Assembly: GCF_018613315.1 (NCBI RefSeq)
Contig: NZ_JAGGQL010000023.1
Span: forward strand, 1-64,000
Direction: 5' to 3'
Source of the DNA: Bacillus sp. ISL-37
GTDB lineage: Bacteria > Bacillota > Bacilli > Bacillales > Cytobacillaceae
Length of the DNA: 64,000 nucleotides
This document shows positions 52,651 through 61,440 of the stretch, piece after piece (position 1 is the stretch's first letter; every line of letters begins with the position of its first letter). The position numbers and the translations under genes are program-made. The notes under the pieces are model-generated. The model did no database searches, was not told where the DNA came from, and worked only from the letters and a program-made list of their open reading frames with translations.

Positions 52651-52767
52651 ATAAACACCCAAATTGGTTTTTACCTTAATTTTCCCAACGGAGAGGTTAC
52701 TATACCTTGCACGGATTATAGGTGAGTTTCTTTTTGATATTGTTCAGTTTCATTCTAATGAGAAAAA

Positions 52768-52795
52768 CCGTCCCTGTGTAAAATATCAGGGACGG
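52768..52795. repeat. dispersed palindrome, 9-bp perfect arms
   Basis: CCGTCCCTG and CAGGGACGG pair exactly around TGTAAAATAT, between the germination operon and the next gene. Confidence 0.75.
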
Positions 52796-52807
52796 GTCTA
52801 AAACTCT

Positions 52808-53170
52808 TTAGATTGATTTCTCGAGATTCGCGTTCATCAGTTTCTGTTTCCTTTTCCTTGCCAAAACATGAAGGATTGGCAAATATAGAGCTTTTGCGGG
52901 AATAACGATAATTTGCAGCATGAAATAGATGACATACACCCAACCAAACCCTTCCTCGGAACGGTCCAATATCAGATCGAATTGGGTGATAAGGAAGAGC
53001 GAGAATGCCACAACCGCAATCGGCCCAAGCACCAGCAATACTATATTGCCGAAGGTTTTCCACCCCGCATGTGATGTTGAAGGATTCGATATTCTTAATT
53101 GGAGCATACTGCAGCCGTACCAAATGCCTCCAATAGCTGCCAAAACAAAAGCGAACAACACATGTCCCAT
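52808..53170 (-). CDS. small membrane protein
   Basis: A 120-residue protein with three predicted transmembrane helices (about 3-20, 42-65 and 80-102) and a basic C-terminus (ARKRKQKLMNANLEKS). ATG 53170 has AGGAGG and GGGAG upstream. No family recognised. It lies upstream of the germination operon on the same strand, separated by a palindrome, so a link to germination is not supported. Confidence 0.65.
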   Translation of the reverse strand: MGHVLFAFVLAAIGGIWYGCSMLQLRISNPSTSHAGWKTFGNIVLLVLGPIAVVAFSLFLITQFDLILDRSEEGFGWVYVIYFMLQIIVIPAKALYLPILHVLARKRKQKLMNANLEKSI

Positions 53171-53299
53171 CTCCCTGCCTCCTGTTGATATAAATGATTT
53201 CTGAAGATAAAAGTCTTGGTCATTCGATATATAGCAATTTATATGACAACGAAAATCGGGCTGTAAATTGTAAACTGCTCAATGACTTGCCAAAACAAA

Positions 53300-53581
53300 T
53301 CAAATAAAAAAGCCGCTAATTATAGTATAAGTAATAATCCCCAGGAAAAGTAATGGAGGCAATGCACTAATGATCAACCCAAACTTCGCACCTCTTTTAG
53401 TAAAAGAGAGAACAGCACCCACTAGCCATATTAAAATAAACACGAGGAATCCAGGGTCAACAAAATAGTCATCACCAAAGTTTTCACCAATTGCCCCTGC
53501 TGCCATAAAAATACTGATTGGTATCGTAATAGCGCCCATTATGACTAAATGTATGATTCTAAATATCTTAAATCTCAACAC
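53300..53581 (-). CDS. small membrane protein
   Basis: A 93-residue protein with three hydrophobic segments (about 10-30, 45-62 and 70-92) and basic residues between them. The start is GTG 53581 or TTG 53578, behind GGGAGGG. No family recognised and no neighbour within 100 bp on the same strand. Confidence 0.6.
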   Translation of the reverse strand: MLRFKIFRIIHLVIMGAITIPISIFMAAGAIGENFGDDYFVDPGFLVFILIWLVGAVLSFTKRGAKFGLIISALPPLLFLGIITYTIISGFFI

Positions 53582-53718
53582 AATCCCTCCCTAGAATAAA
53601 TTTTACCATAAAAATCCAATATCAACAGTTGCATGTTTGATTTTCATAGAGGAAAAATGGACTGATTGCTCGAATACATTTACATAATATTCCTTAAGTA
53701 TGAAAGCGAGGCATACAT

Positions 53719-54123
53719 ATGATTGAACTTAAAAATCAATCAAATCAGTTTGCACTCATGCATGACGAATTTCTGGATGATTGGAATAAGGCTATGGCAT
53801 CAGGCGACACTTCAGATTTAGATCGGATGACAGAAGATTATTATGTTGCTTTCTTCAGAGACGCCAAGGAAAAACCTGCCTTTTTCACCAAACAGGAGTC
53901 CATAGATGGCTTGAACCAATCTGTCATGCATTTTCTTGGATGTCAGAAGCGCTTTGACAACCGGGTGATCCGTCTGCGTAACGATGAAAACGCCGTGGTC
54001 TATTATGAACAGCTGATTATTAAAAATGAAGATGTATTGGCGCGGCTGTTTACGATTGAAAATTGGCAGCTGATCGAGGGAAAATGGATGATCGTCAGGG
54101 AAATTGAAGAGTCCATACATTAA
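53719..54123 (+). CDS. NTF2/DUF4440-like small protein
   Basis: A 134-residue soluble protein. The layout, an N-terminal helix (DEFLDDWNKAMASGDTSDLDRM) followed by a conserved-looking curved sheet (NAVVYYEQLIIKNE, LFTIENWQLIEGKWMIVREIEE), is that of the NTF2-like/SnoaL/DUF4440 fold. No catalytic residues can be assigned. ATG 53719 has GCGAGG 7 nt upstream. Monocistronic. Confidence 0.6.
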   Translation: MIELKNQSNQFALMHDEFLDDWNKAMASGDTSDLDRMTEDYYVAFFRDAKEKPAFFTKQESIDGLNQSVMHFLGCQKRFDNRVIRLRNDENAVVYYEQLIIKNEDVLARLFTIENWQLIEGKWMIVREIEESIH

Positions 54124-54151
54124 TTCTTCAGGGAATTGACCAGAAAATAGA

Positions 54152-54207
54152 GGACGGTTCCCTAGTTCCACAATTCTTTACGAATTATGAAACGCTGGAA
54201 CCGTCCC
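54152..54207. repeat. inverted pair of dispersed palindrome halves
   Basis: GGACGGTTCC (54152-54161) and GGAACCGTCC (54198-54207) pair exactly around 36 nt. The same loop length is seen in the pair at 2942-3013. Confidence 0.7.
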
Positions 54208-54218
54208 TTTTAACCGAT

Positions 54219-54932
54219 TTATTTTCCCATTTTAAATGTAACTTCACCAACACCTAAGTCTGCATCCAAATCAATTTTCACTTTTGCATCTTCGTAGGCT
54301 TCATTTACATAAACTCCGTCTCCTTTTGAAATTAAGTTTTCGAAGGATGATGAGCCTATGCCTTTTTGGGCGTGTACTCTTACTCCTGTATCTTTTGGAA
54401 GAATCACGGTCATCTTTCCTACTCCCGATGAAATCCGTGCATCAAAGCTTTCTTGCCAATCTCCTCCGAGATCCACGGTTATATCACCAACACCTGCGTT
54501 CACTTCAAGATTGGAAAGTTGAATTCCTTTCAAGTCCAGATTGGTGTCTGATGCTCCTGCATTGACGACAAGGTCCACTGGAACATCTTCGTTGATTTTC
54601 AGGTCCCATTCATTCTTCATCTTTCCAAATTTAAAATGGTCTGGCTGAGCAATCTCCACTTTGCCAACTTTCCCGTTTAGATCATATGAGACTTCAGGTT
54701 TCATTTTTTCAGGTTCATAGATTGCGTTGCCATTCACCCATTCATCTGCACCGCCCGCAACATCCATTTTCCCGGCACCAAAATTCAAAACAACCTCAAG
54801 CTCCTTTGCCCGATCCTTCTCAACAACGATTTCATCATCACTTTTGTTATTAGCCAGAATTGTGTTATTACACCCGGACAATATTAAAACAGCGGATAGC
54901 GCCGCCAAACCAAAACTGATCACTTTTTTCAT
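54219..54932 (-). CDS. lipoprotein with toast-rack/LiaF-like adhesin fold
   Basis: A 237-residue lipoprotein. The signal peptide ends in ILSGCNNT (Cys about 21). The remainder is repetitive beta sheet, with LNFGAGKMDVAGGADEW, LVVNAGASDTNLDLKG, LEVNAGVGDITVDLGG and IDLDADLGVGEVTFKMG, the pattern of the DUF2154/DUF4097 toast-rack and LiaF C-terminal families. Such domains are linked to envelope-stress sensing. ATG 54932 follows GGAGG. It stands alone, so a partner cannot be named. Confidence 0.8.
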   Translation of the reverse strand: MKKVISFGLAALSAVLILSGCNNTILANNKSDDEIVVEKDRAKELEVVLNFGAGKMDVAGGADEWVNGNAIYEPEKMKPEVSYDLNGKVGKVEIAQPDHFKFGKMKNEWDLKINEDVPVDLVVNAGASDTNLDLKGIQLSNLEVNAGVGDITVDLGGDWQESFDARISSGVGKMTVILPKDTGVRVHAQKGIGSSSFENLISKGDGVYVNEAYEDAKVKIDLDADLGVGEVTFKMGK

Positions 54933-55174
54933 TTTTATTTCGCCTCCAATTGATTATAAATTAATCATAAGGCACTCCCCCGCTTCCTTTAACCGGCTGT
55001 GGCTTTAACTTAGAATCAGCCTTGAGACCTATATATGGAATATAATGGAACAAACTGACGATATACCACCAAAACAATGGATAGATGGTATGACGGTACC
55101 GCCAACACATCGGAATGTTTATCTCCTTGCTCAGAGGCTAAATGTAGTTATGCACTTTCGTGAAGAGGAATAAT

Positions 55175-55933
55175 ATGAATAAAACTACTAAAATGAAGGC
55201 TGGGATGAGAATGGGACGTTTTTTCTTGAATCTGACTGCCACGGTGCTCGTGGTGCTGGTCAATGCGCTTGCAAATATCCTTCCGATCAACGGGCAGACG
55301 ACGGGGGAAATTTCAAATAGACTGGATGTGTTGTTTACTCCGGCTGGATATGTTTTTGGGATATGGGGATTGATTTATTTTTTATTGTTTATTTGGACAA
55401 TCAGGCAGTTTCCTGCTTCAAGGAGGAATTTGCCGGTTTACCAAAAGTCCACTCCGCTATATGTACTAAGCTCTGTCCTTAATATCGCCTGGATCCTTTT
55501 ATGGCATTACGAGTTTTTCCTGCTAACGGTATTGGTGATGATTGGTTTGCTGTCGACCCTCATCAGGCTTTATCAACTCATCAAAAATGAAGACCATTCA
55601 TTGTGGGATCTTCTTCCCTTTTCTGTCTACCTCGGCTGGATCAGCGTCGCCACTATTGCCAATATCAGCTATTACTTGAAGGATATAGGTTGGAATGGTT
55701 TCGGCCTTTCGGATGTCACCTGGACGCTGATCATGCTCGTGATCGCCACACTCCTGGCTTTTTATTTTCACAGGAAAAATGACGATCGTATCTATCCGCT
55801 CGTATTCGTCTGGGCCTTTATCGGAATCGGTGTGAAAAATGCTGCCTCCCACCCGACAGTCAGCACCACTTCCTATGTCCTGTCCGCAATCATTTTGGTC
55901 CTGATTTTCTTCAGGCTGTTTAGGAAGCACTGA
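55175..55933 (+). CDS. TspO/MBR-like tryptophan-rich membrane protein
   Basis: A 252-residue protein with about seven hydrophobic segments. The pattern LFTPAGYVFGIWGLIYFLLFIWTIRQFP is characteristic of TspO-like proteins (P-A-G-x-x-F-x-x-W), and VLNIAWILLWHYE and LLPFSVYLGWISVATIANISYYL also fit. It is longer than classical TspO (about 160 residues). The ligand (porphyrin, tetrapyrrole or other) is unknown. ATG 55175 is chosen, 6 nt after AGAGG; a GTG fifteen bases upstream is possible. Monocistronic. Confidence 0.75.
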   Translation: MNKTTKMKAGMRMGRFFLNLTATVLVVLVNALANILPINGQTTGEISNRLDVLFTPAGYVFGIWGLIYFLLFIWTIRQFPASRRNLPVYQKSTPLYVLSSVLNIAWILLWHYEFFLLTVLVMIGLLSTLIRLYQLIKNEDHSLWDLLPFSVYLGWISVATIANISYYLKDIGWNGFGLSDVTWTLIMLVIATLLAFYFHRKNDDRIYPLVFVWAFIGIGVKNAASHPTVSTTSYVLSAIILVLIFFRLFRKH

Positions 55934-56242
55934 CTTCGGACAGCTCTTATGCCAGTTTGGGAATCCGAAAGCAATACTTATGGCAATAGCACCAGCACGT
56001 CGAAAATTGCTGAGGATTCCTTTGATCATGTTTGAGGCCGGATATGCTCGTAAAATCCGGCACCCCTAGTTCTGTTTGACTTACCAAAATCATTACTGAT
56101 AAGATAACTTTGACTGATCACATGTGATTATAACGCATGACTTTTGGCGACATAATCTATCGATCAATAAACCGTAACCTCACCAATGCACATCTTCAGT
56201 CAACGAAGGTGTTTTTTATTTTTCCAACCGCGGAGGCCTATC

Positions 56243-57373
56243 TTGAATCCATTCAGCAACTTACTTAAAAAGAAGCAATTGCTTTTCCTATCCCTTTTTG
56301 TCCTATTCATTGTGGGGACCATTGTCTTTGTCCATAACAATCATTTCCTGTATGATCGCACGATTGTAAAGGTACTGGAGACAGAAGTCGTTGAAAAGAC
56401 AGAAGTGATACATCCGCTCGATAATATAGACCCTCTATACACCCAGCAGTTAACTGCGGAAATAAAAAATGGCCAAGAGAAGGGCAAACTCATTTATTTG
56501 GTGAATGAATTCTCTACTTCGAAAGGGTACGACCATGAATTTGAGGCTGGGGACGAATTATTTGTCGATCTTGATTCGGCCAGAACAGATACAGGAGAAT
56601 TACAGGGTACCATCAAAGACGTGAAACGCGATAAATACCTTATGTATGTGGCATGGGTGTTTGTTCTTGTGTTATTGATGGTCGGCAGGAAGCAAGGGCT
56701 GTTGTCTATTGTAAGCCTGGTCATCAATGCCCTTTTGCTTTCCTTTGCTTTGGATGTGTATCTGAATAACGCTAACCGGAGCCTATTACTGATCTGCAGT
56801 ATCGCTGCAGTTCTTTTTACCGTGATTTCCTTATTGCTCGTGAATGGCTTTAATGAAAAAACTTATGCTGCCATCATCGCAACCCTCCTGGGGACTTTCG
56901 CCTCCCTGTTCATCGTCTGGGTGGTCCTATGGGGGACCTCGGAAAAAGGGCTTCGCTACGAAGAACTGCAATTTATAACCCGGCCGTATCAGGTGGTGTT
57001 TCTCGCTGGCCTGTTCCTTGGATCCCTTGGAGCGATCATGGATGTCTCGATTACGATGTCTTCTTCTATGTTCCATATGTTTGAAAAGAACAACAACATA
57101 CCTGTTAAATCACTGATGAAATCCGGAATGGAAATCGGCAAAGACATCATGGGAACGATGACGAATATTCTGTTCTTCGTCTATGTCAGCGGTTCGATCC
57201 CGATCCTGATTCTTTATTTTAAAAATGGCTCTCCATTGGGCTTTGCTCTTTCCATGAACCTTTCGCTGGAAATGGCCCGGGCATTGGCAGGCGGGATTGG
57301 AATCGTTTTGACCATTCCAATCGGCCTCTATGTGACAATCTTTTTCATCAATAGAAAGAGGGCTGGACTATGA
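56243..57373 (+). CDS. YibE/F-family membrane protein, first of pair
   Basis: A 376-residue integral membrane protein of the YibE/YibF family. One N-terminal transmembrane helix, an extracytoplasmic domain (about 40-140) and then about seven helices with the conserved GAIMDVSITMSSSMFHM and SGMEIGKDIMGTMTNILFFVY. The latter has the family's T-N-x-L-x-F-x-Y motif. Its function is unknown; members are often encoded in pairs. TTG 56243 is the likely start, 6 nt after GGAGG. Its stop overlaps the start of the second gene by four bases (ATGA). Confidence 0.85.
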   Translation: MNPFSNLLKKKQLLFLSLFVLFIVGTIVFVHNNHFLYDRTIVKVLETEVVEKTEVIHPLDNIDPLYTQQLTAEIKNGQEKGKLIYLVNEFSTSKGYDHEFEAGDELFVDLDSARTDTGELQGTIKDVKRDKYLMYVAWVFVLVLLMVGRKQGLLSIVSLVINALLLSFALDVYLNNANRSLLLICSIAAVLFTVISLLLVNGFNEKTYAAIIATLLGTFASLFIVWVVLWGTSEKGLRYEELQFITRPYQVVFLAGLFLGSLGAIMDVSITMSSSMFHMFEKNNNIPVKSLMKSGMEIGKDIMGTMTNILFFVYVSGSIPILILYFKNGSPLGFALSMNLSLEMARALAGGIGIVLTIPIGLYVTIFFINRKRAGL

Positions 57374-58125
57374 ACGCTCTAGTTGTGTTGGCTGCCATTT
57401 TATTCATCTTGATGGCCCTGATTGGAAGAGGCAAAGGTGTTCGGTCTTTTTTAGCGATTTTCTTCAATTTCAGCGTGATCTTCATCGCCATCATTTTCAT
57501 GAACGACCCAAATGCAAATCCGATCATTATCACTTTAGTCGCCTGTATTTTCATCAGCGTCATCAACCTGTTCTACATTAACGAATTGAACAGTACAACA
57601 AAAACTGCTTTCATTTCAACGGTAATTTCAACGATTGTTCTGCTTTTGTTTATTTTTATCATTGCGGACCGGGCAAGAATCCAGGGCTTTGGTGAAGAAG
57701 AAATCCAGGAGCTTGGCATGTTCTCCCTTCATATTGGAGTCGACTTCGTTAAAATTGCCGTATCGGTCATCATCATGAGCACGATTGGCGCGATCACGGA
57801 TGCTGCTATTGCGATTTCCTCTCCGATGCGCGAGATTCATTATCATAACCCGGGTATCACCAGACAGGGTTTATTCAAGTCCGGACTGAGCATCGGCAGA
57901 GATATATTAGGAACGAGCACCAATACGTTGTTTTTCGCCTTCTTCGGAAGTTATCTCGCCCTGCTGATCTGGTTCAAAGACTTGTCCTATTCAGCAGGAG
58001 AAATCATCAACTCGAAAATCTTCAGCGCAGAGATGATCACGATCCTCTGTGCCGGAATTGGCGTAACACTTGTGATCCCGATTACTTCCTGGATCACGGC
58101 CTATTTTTTAGTTGCCAGAAAGTGA
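57370..58125 (+). CDS. YibE/F-family membrane protein, second of pair
   Basis: A 251-residue protein with about seven transmembrane helices that corresponds to the membrane half of its upstream neighbour: STIGAITDAAIAISSPMREI and LSIGRDILGTSTNTLFFAFFG parallel the two conserved blocks there. It lacks the extracytoplasmic domain. The four-base overlap implies equal production, so the two may form a heteromer, perhaps a transporter; this is inference. Confidence 0.85.
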   Translation: MNALVVLAAILFILMALIGRGKGVRSFLAIFFNFSVIFIAIIFMNDPNANPIIITLVACIFISVINLFYINELNSTTKTAFISTVISTIVLLLFIFIIADRARIQGFGEEEIQELGMFSLHIGVDFVKIAVSVIIMSTIGAITDAAIAISSPMREIHYHNPGITRQGLFKSGLSIGRDILGTSTNTLFFAFFGSYLALLIWFKDLSYSAGEIINSKIFSAEMITILCAGIGVTLVIPITSWITAYFLVARK

Positions 58126-58142
58126 AGCATGGGGACGGCTCT

Positions 58143-58186
58143 AAAAAAGCACCTTGATTGCTAGATAAAGCTAACAATCAAGGTGC
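58143..58186 (-). terminator. terminator between convergent genes
   Basis: GCACCTTGATTG and CAATCAAGGTGC pair around a 14-nt loop, with six T on the minus strand, serving the 58216-58467 gene. Confidence 0.85.
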
Positions 58187-58215
58187 GCCCACACTTATTG
58201 AAATCTATCAATAAC

Positions 58216-58467
58216 CTAGGGAGTAATCGTAATATGCGGCTTGCTAAAGTGGCTTGTTCCCCCGCTGCCGACCAGAACATACCCATTCTTTGGGAACAAC
58301 ACTGTCCTAGTTGAACCATCAGAAAGGATCAAGTCTACTCTTGCTTTATTCTTCAAAGCTGTATATTTCACATAGCCAGATTTCGTCACTGTTGTCTTCC
58401 AGTCATCATCAAACTCCGCTCGTAACACCCTGTTTGAATAGGTCTGGTTTGTTTTTGCTTGCTTCAT
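58216..58467 (-). CDS. small protein of unknown function
   Basis: An 83-residue soluble protein with a basic, polar N-terminus (KQAKTNQTYSNRVLRAEFDDDW) and a beta-rich, Gly/Ser-containing C-terminus (TVLFPKNGYVLVGSGGTSHF). ATG 58467 has AAGGAGG upstream and the gene has a good terminator, so it is very probably expressed. The size and composition fit small spore-associated proteins, but no family is recognised. Confidence 0.65.
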   Translation of the reverse strand: MKQAKTNQTYSNRVLRAEFDDDWKTTVTKSGYVKYTALKNKARVDLILSDGSTRTVLFPKNGYVLVGSGGTSHFSKPHITITP

Positions 58468-58555
58468 TCTTGCCTAACCTCCTTACACGAAGACACTCCC
58501 AATATTCTATTCACGATCCAAGAGTTATGTATAGACAAGAATCCACAAACTAAAA

Positions 58556-58585
58556 AAGCAAAGGGACGTCTAGTTCCCTTTGCTT
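58556..58585. repeat. dispersed palindrome, 11-bp arms
   Basis: AAGCAAAGGGA and TCCCTTTGCTT pair exactly around CGTCTAGT. The T-run after it suggests it also terminates transcription. Confidence 0.75.
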
Positions 58586-58640
58586 ATTTTCATATTAGAT
58601 TAGATTTATAGACAGTCAGAGGTATCTTCTTAGATCCTAG

Positions 58641-58886
58641 TTAAGACTCCGGCATGATCCAAACGATTTCACGTATCCTAACAAAAAATGTGGAATCATG
58701 CTCCTTTATCACCACATGGTCTGGCTTTGCATCCATAACAATTCCACTAACTGAACCTCGCGTCGTATCCAGGACGACTCTTTTTCCAATAAGATTGCGA
58801 AGTTCAGAATAGACATACGGTTCAACGACAACCACGTTCATTGGCCCATTTTGCGCTCCTTGTGAATACATTCCATTAGGCATCAT
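58641..58886 (-). CDS. DUF2642/YuzF-like protein
   Basis: An 81-residue protein. VYSELRNLIGKRVVLDTTRGSVSGIVMDAKPDHVVI has the SH3-like, Sm-related pattern of the DUF2642/YuzF family, whose members include spore coat and sporulation-linked proteins. The N-terminus is Gly/Asn/Gln-rich. ATG 58886 (or the ATG right after) has GGAGGAG upstream; a longer frame starts at 58913. Function unknown. Confidence 0.75.
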   Translation of the reverse strand: MMPNGMYSQGAQNGPMNVVVVEPYVYSELRNLIGKRVVLDTTRGSVSGIVMDAKPDHVVIKEHDSTFFVRIREIVWIMPES

Positions 58887-58966
58887 AATAATTCTCTCCT
58901 CCAGGCAGGTCACATTTCACCTGATTATACTATGAGCACTTCGCCCGGCTTGTTCCCTTAAAACAC

Positions 58967-58991
58967 AAAGGGACGGCTCGCCCGTCCCTTT
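58967..58991. repeat. dispersed palindrome, AAAGGGACGG arms
   Basis: AAAGGGACGG and CCGTCCCTTT pair around CTCGC, between two small minus-strand genes. Confidence 0.75.
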
Positions 58992-59024
58992 AAGTCCCAG
59001 TTCCGTACTATGTCTGGGGCTAGC

Positions 59025-59228
59025 TTATTTCATCTTTTTTAATCTTTTCCTATGATTCACATCTATAACAAGATCTCCAACACCCATGGCAATCAATCCA
59101 TTTAGCAAACCGAATACTGGAATGACCAAATCTTCACCGCTATTTGAAAAAAGAGAAATAATAAGAATAACAATACTAAAGAAAACGAAAGCCAACCCTA
59201 GTAAATATAACGTTCGACCAACAAACAA
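59025..59228 (-). CDS. small two-helix membrane protein
   Basis: A 67-residue protein with two transmembrane segments (about 5-27 and 35-55) and a basic tail (NHRKRLKKMK). The TTG start at 59228 lies 9 nt after GGGAG. No family recognised. It lies in a run of small minus-strand genes and may be co-transcribed with the gene at 59284-59583. Confidence 0.55.
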   Translation of the reverse strand: MFVGRTLYLLGLAFVFFSIVILIISLFSNSGEDLVIPVFGLLNGLIAMGVGDLVIDVNHRKRLKKMK

Positions 59229-59283
59229 ACAGATCCACTCCCTATATATTTCTCTAATCTTTTTGAGTTTTCACATCACTGCC

Positions 59284-59583
59284 TCACGGGTTCTCCCGCT
59301 CACCATCTTCTTGCTTGTCTGTCTCTGGTTTTTTCTTCCAGTTTTTCGGGTTAAGAGCAGTTCGTATTTTTCTCGCTGCTTCTTTACCCACCATTAAAGC
59401 GCCGACCCAGAATAAAACTTCTGCCATGACAAGAGCGCTTGTAATACTGATAGCTTTCATTTTGCCTGTAATGGGCAAAAAGGGAATTCCCAGGGGCATC
59501 ACCCAAACGATAAAAGATGATATGATCAGGATCATTCCTATTCTATATACCAAAGGTTTGGTTGCTTTTGATTTTGTCTCCAT
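59284..59583 (-). CDS. small two-helix membrane protein
   Basis: A 99-residue protein with two or three hydrophobic segments (about 13-35 and 42-65) and a long charged C-terminus (NPKNWKKKPETDKQEDGE). MAEVLFWVGALMVGKEAARKIR is a pattern seen in small Bacillus membrane proteins of unknown role. ATG 59583 is chosen, 6 nt after GGAGG; the frame can start at 59595. It is 55 bp upstream of the next gene on the same strand. Confidence 0.65.
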   Translation of the reverse strand: METKSKATKPLVYRIGMILIISSFIVWVMPLGIPFLPITGKMKAISITSALVMAEVLFWVGALMVGKEAARKIRTALNPKNWKKKPETDKQEDGERENP

Positions 59584-59733
59584 CATTTCCTCCATCCTGA
59601 TTCATTACATCTAAGTCTTTACCCAATATTTTAGCAAAATCCGTTGCGATACACTCATAAAATCAAAAAACACCGTCCTCATGTCCCACAACGCAAAAAG
59701 GAAGCATGAGATTGGTCTCTGCTTCCTTCTTTG

Positions 59734-60087
59734 CTAGAATATATCCTTGAAGAGGTTTTTTACAAAGTTAATAAATGATCTATGAAAGGGTTGGCTTGAT
59801 GGTGTCTTTACGGTTTCATTCCTTGAAGCCAAAGTTTCATTGGGGAATCCATTAATTAATGCATTTGCTCGAGTAGTAGATGGTATTTTATGTTCTCCAT
59901 TATTAAGAGAGTTTACTGATGTTATTCGCTCAATTGAGTTGCCTCTATCATTCGGCTTTTGCTTCTTGTTGCTTCCATTACAATTGCAATCAGAAGAATT
60001 CCGACTTTTAACCATCCTTCCTCTGAGGACACGTTTTTTTGCATTATGATTGTTTCTTGCGGAGTTAGGTGAGTTTGCTTTTTTCAC
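59734..60087 (-). CDS. Asn/Ser-rich low-complexity protein, coat-like
   Basis: A 117-residue basic protein rich in Asn, Ser, Lys and Arg (NSPNSARNNHNAKKRVLRGR, then NSSDCNCNGSNKKQ). No hydrophobic segment. Composition resembles spore coat or exosporium structural proteins, and its neighbour upstream is Cys-rich, but this is inference. GTG 60087 follows AAGGAGG, which supports translation. It is 43 bp downstream of the Cys-rich gene and probably in the same unit. Confidence 0.6.
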   Translation of the reverse strand: MKKANSPNSARNNHNAKKRVLRGRMVKSRNSSDCNCNGSNKKQKPNDRGNSIERITSVNSLNNGEHKIPSTTRANALINGFPNETLASRNETVKTPSSQPFHRSFINFVKNLFKDIF

Positions 60088-60130
60088 TTTTCACCCTCCT
60101 TAACATAACTGAAAATCATTACCAGTATTC

Positions 60131-60688
60131 TTAACATCCTGCAAAAGAAATGTCAATTCCTCCCACGACCGTAACAGTTTGACGTCCACATTGATCGATC
60201 TCCCCAAAAATCACCCCTACAAATCCACCGCCAAATCTAAAACAATCTTCGGCACAATTATCTCTGTCGCATGTATATCCTATTACTTGGTTAACACAGA
60301 CGGTTTGATCAAAACAGAGGGTACAATCACATCCAAAATTAAAATTCAAAGCCGGTTGGATCGGCACCAATCTCCCTACATTCACATGGACTCTTACACA
60401 ACCGATAGCACGAACAGCATCAAGGATCACCGGGCAAGTTAACTCTCCTCCACACGGATTCGCGATAGTAGCATCTACTTCCACATTTTCAAGCATGCAC
60501 GCTAAATCACTAGCATCCGAGCAAAGACTAAAGTTATCAAAGCCATCGAATTCAAAAGTAAATCCATCCGGGACGGTTACCGTCTTACAAAACTCAATTT
60601 GGTTGTCGCAGCCTTCTTGCTGTAACCTAACAGGTTCGTCAATGACTTTACCCGCACTGTTAAAATAAATCATTTTGGTCTCTGACAT
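60131..60688 (-). CDS. Cys-rich protein, exosporium/coat-like
   Basis: A 185-residue soluble protein with about sixteen cysteines spread along it, some in pairs (CDCTLCF, CDRDNCAEDC). The segments between are beta-rich. High Cys content is typical of crosslinked coat or exosporium proteins such as CotY/CotZ, though I see no clear CotZ motif; it may belong to a different outer-layer family. ATG 60688 is chosen, 9 nt after AGGAGG. It forms a likely operon with the Asn-rich gene downstream. Confidence 0.6.
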   Translation of the reverse strand: MSETKMIYFNSAGKVIDEPVRLQQEGCDNQIEFCKTVTVPDGFTFEFDGFDNFSLCSDASDLACMLENVEVDATIANPCGGELTCPVILDAVRAIGCVRVHVNVGRLVPIQPALNFNFGCDCTLCFDQTVCVNQVIGYTCDRDNCAEDCFRFGGGFVGVIFGEIDQCGRQTVTVVGGIDISFAGC

Positions 60689-61440
60689 AAACAAAATGCC
60701 TCCTTTTTTAAATAGCTTACACTCACAATCTATGTATTTTAGTATTCATTGGATTGGACAAACATCTAGACTTTTAAAAATGTATGATAGTCACGTTCGG
60801 GATTGTCATCACTTCTACAATTTGAGAATGGCCGCATTTTTTTCTGCACACTTTTTTTTAATCTGCATGAACATAGGGGGGAATTCTTATCTCCCCTTCG
60901 AGAAACAAAAAGAGCGTGACTTTATGGTACTGCCCCATAAATTATCGAAACAAAAAAGGTTGATTACTGTGAGACTTCGGAAAGGTCCGGCTGTCCCCAT
61001 ACTGCCACTTCAGGTTCATTTCAGAGAACGGGAATAATCCTATTTATTTGAAGGCAAAAATAAAAAGCATCCCGGAAGGATACTAAATTATAAACTTCAA
61101 GTGGTTGAATGATGACCTTCAACACGATGGTTGCATAATCATGTACCATATTTATTTTGTCTACCATGTATCCTGTTTGTTTATCGTTACTGTATTGCGG
61201 GCCCGCAATGCAGCAATATATTGCTCCCACTGTTTTACATTGGCACTTAAGAGATATTTGTCTTTCAGATAATCGAAAACGGTTCAACTATACACCCCTT
61301 TTGATAGAGTTTATGTCGTGAATTAATCATGACAAGCTATCAGTAAGAAAAAACGATAAACTGCCTTTTTCATCTTGGTTATCAAGAATAGATGTTTCGC
61401 GGTATAATCCGATTAAGGAATCTGAAAGAAAGGAAGTCGG
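60689..61440. other. 752-bp gap with remnant
   Basis: No complete gene is supported. It contains a protein-like remnant at 61161-61283 (listed separately) and a half palindrome GGTCCGGCTGTCCCC (about 60984-60998). Confidence 0.45.
61161..61283 (-). pseudogene. possible C-terminal gene remnant
   Basis: A 40-codon frame, preceded by a TGA and without a start, reads VFDYLKDKYLLSANVKQWEQ and then a basic ALRARNTVTIN before TAG. The pattern recalls the C-terminus of foldase or peptidyl-prolyl isomerase proteins, but the identity is not secure. The overlapping longer frame in another phase is less protein-like. Confidence 0.3.

Noticed and set aside
52651-52740. Sigma-G promoter of the germination operon
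   Set aside because: TGAACA and CCTATAA are spaced suitably but match the sigma-G consensus too poorly to call.
52755-53123. 122-codon minus-strand frame
   Set aside because: Shadow of the membrane protein gene 52808-53170, which has the ribosome binding site.
60675-61037. 120-codon plus-strand gene
   Set aside because: Begins inside the start region of the Cys-rich gene on the other strand and ends in a palindrome; composition is not protein-like.
61021-61287. 88-codon minus-strand gene
   Set aside because: Another frame of the same DNA looks more protein-like and is itself truncated; no start signal was found.
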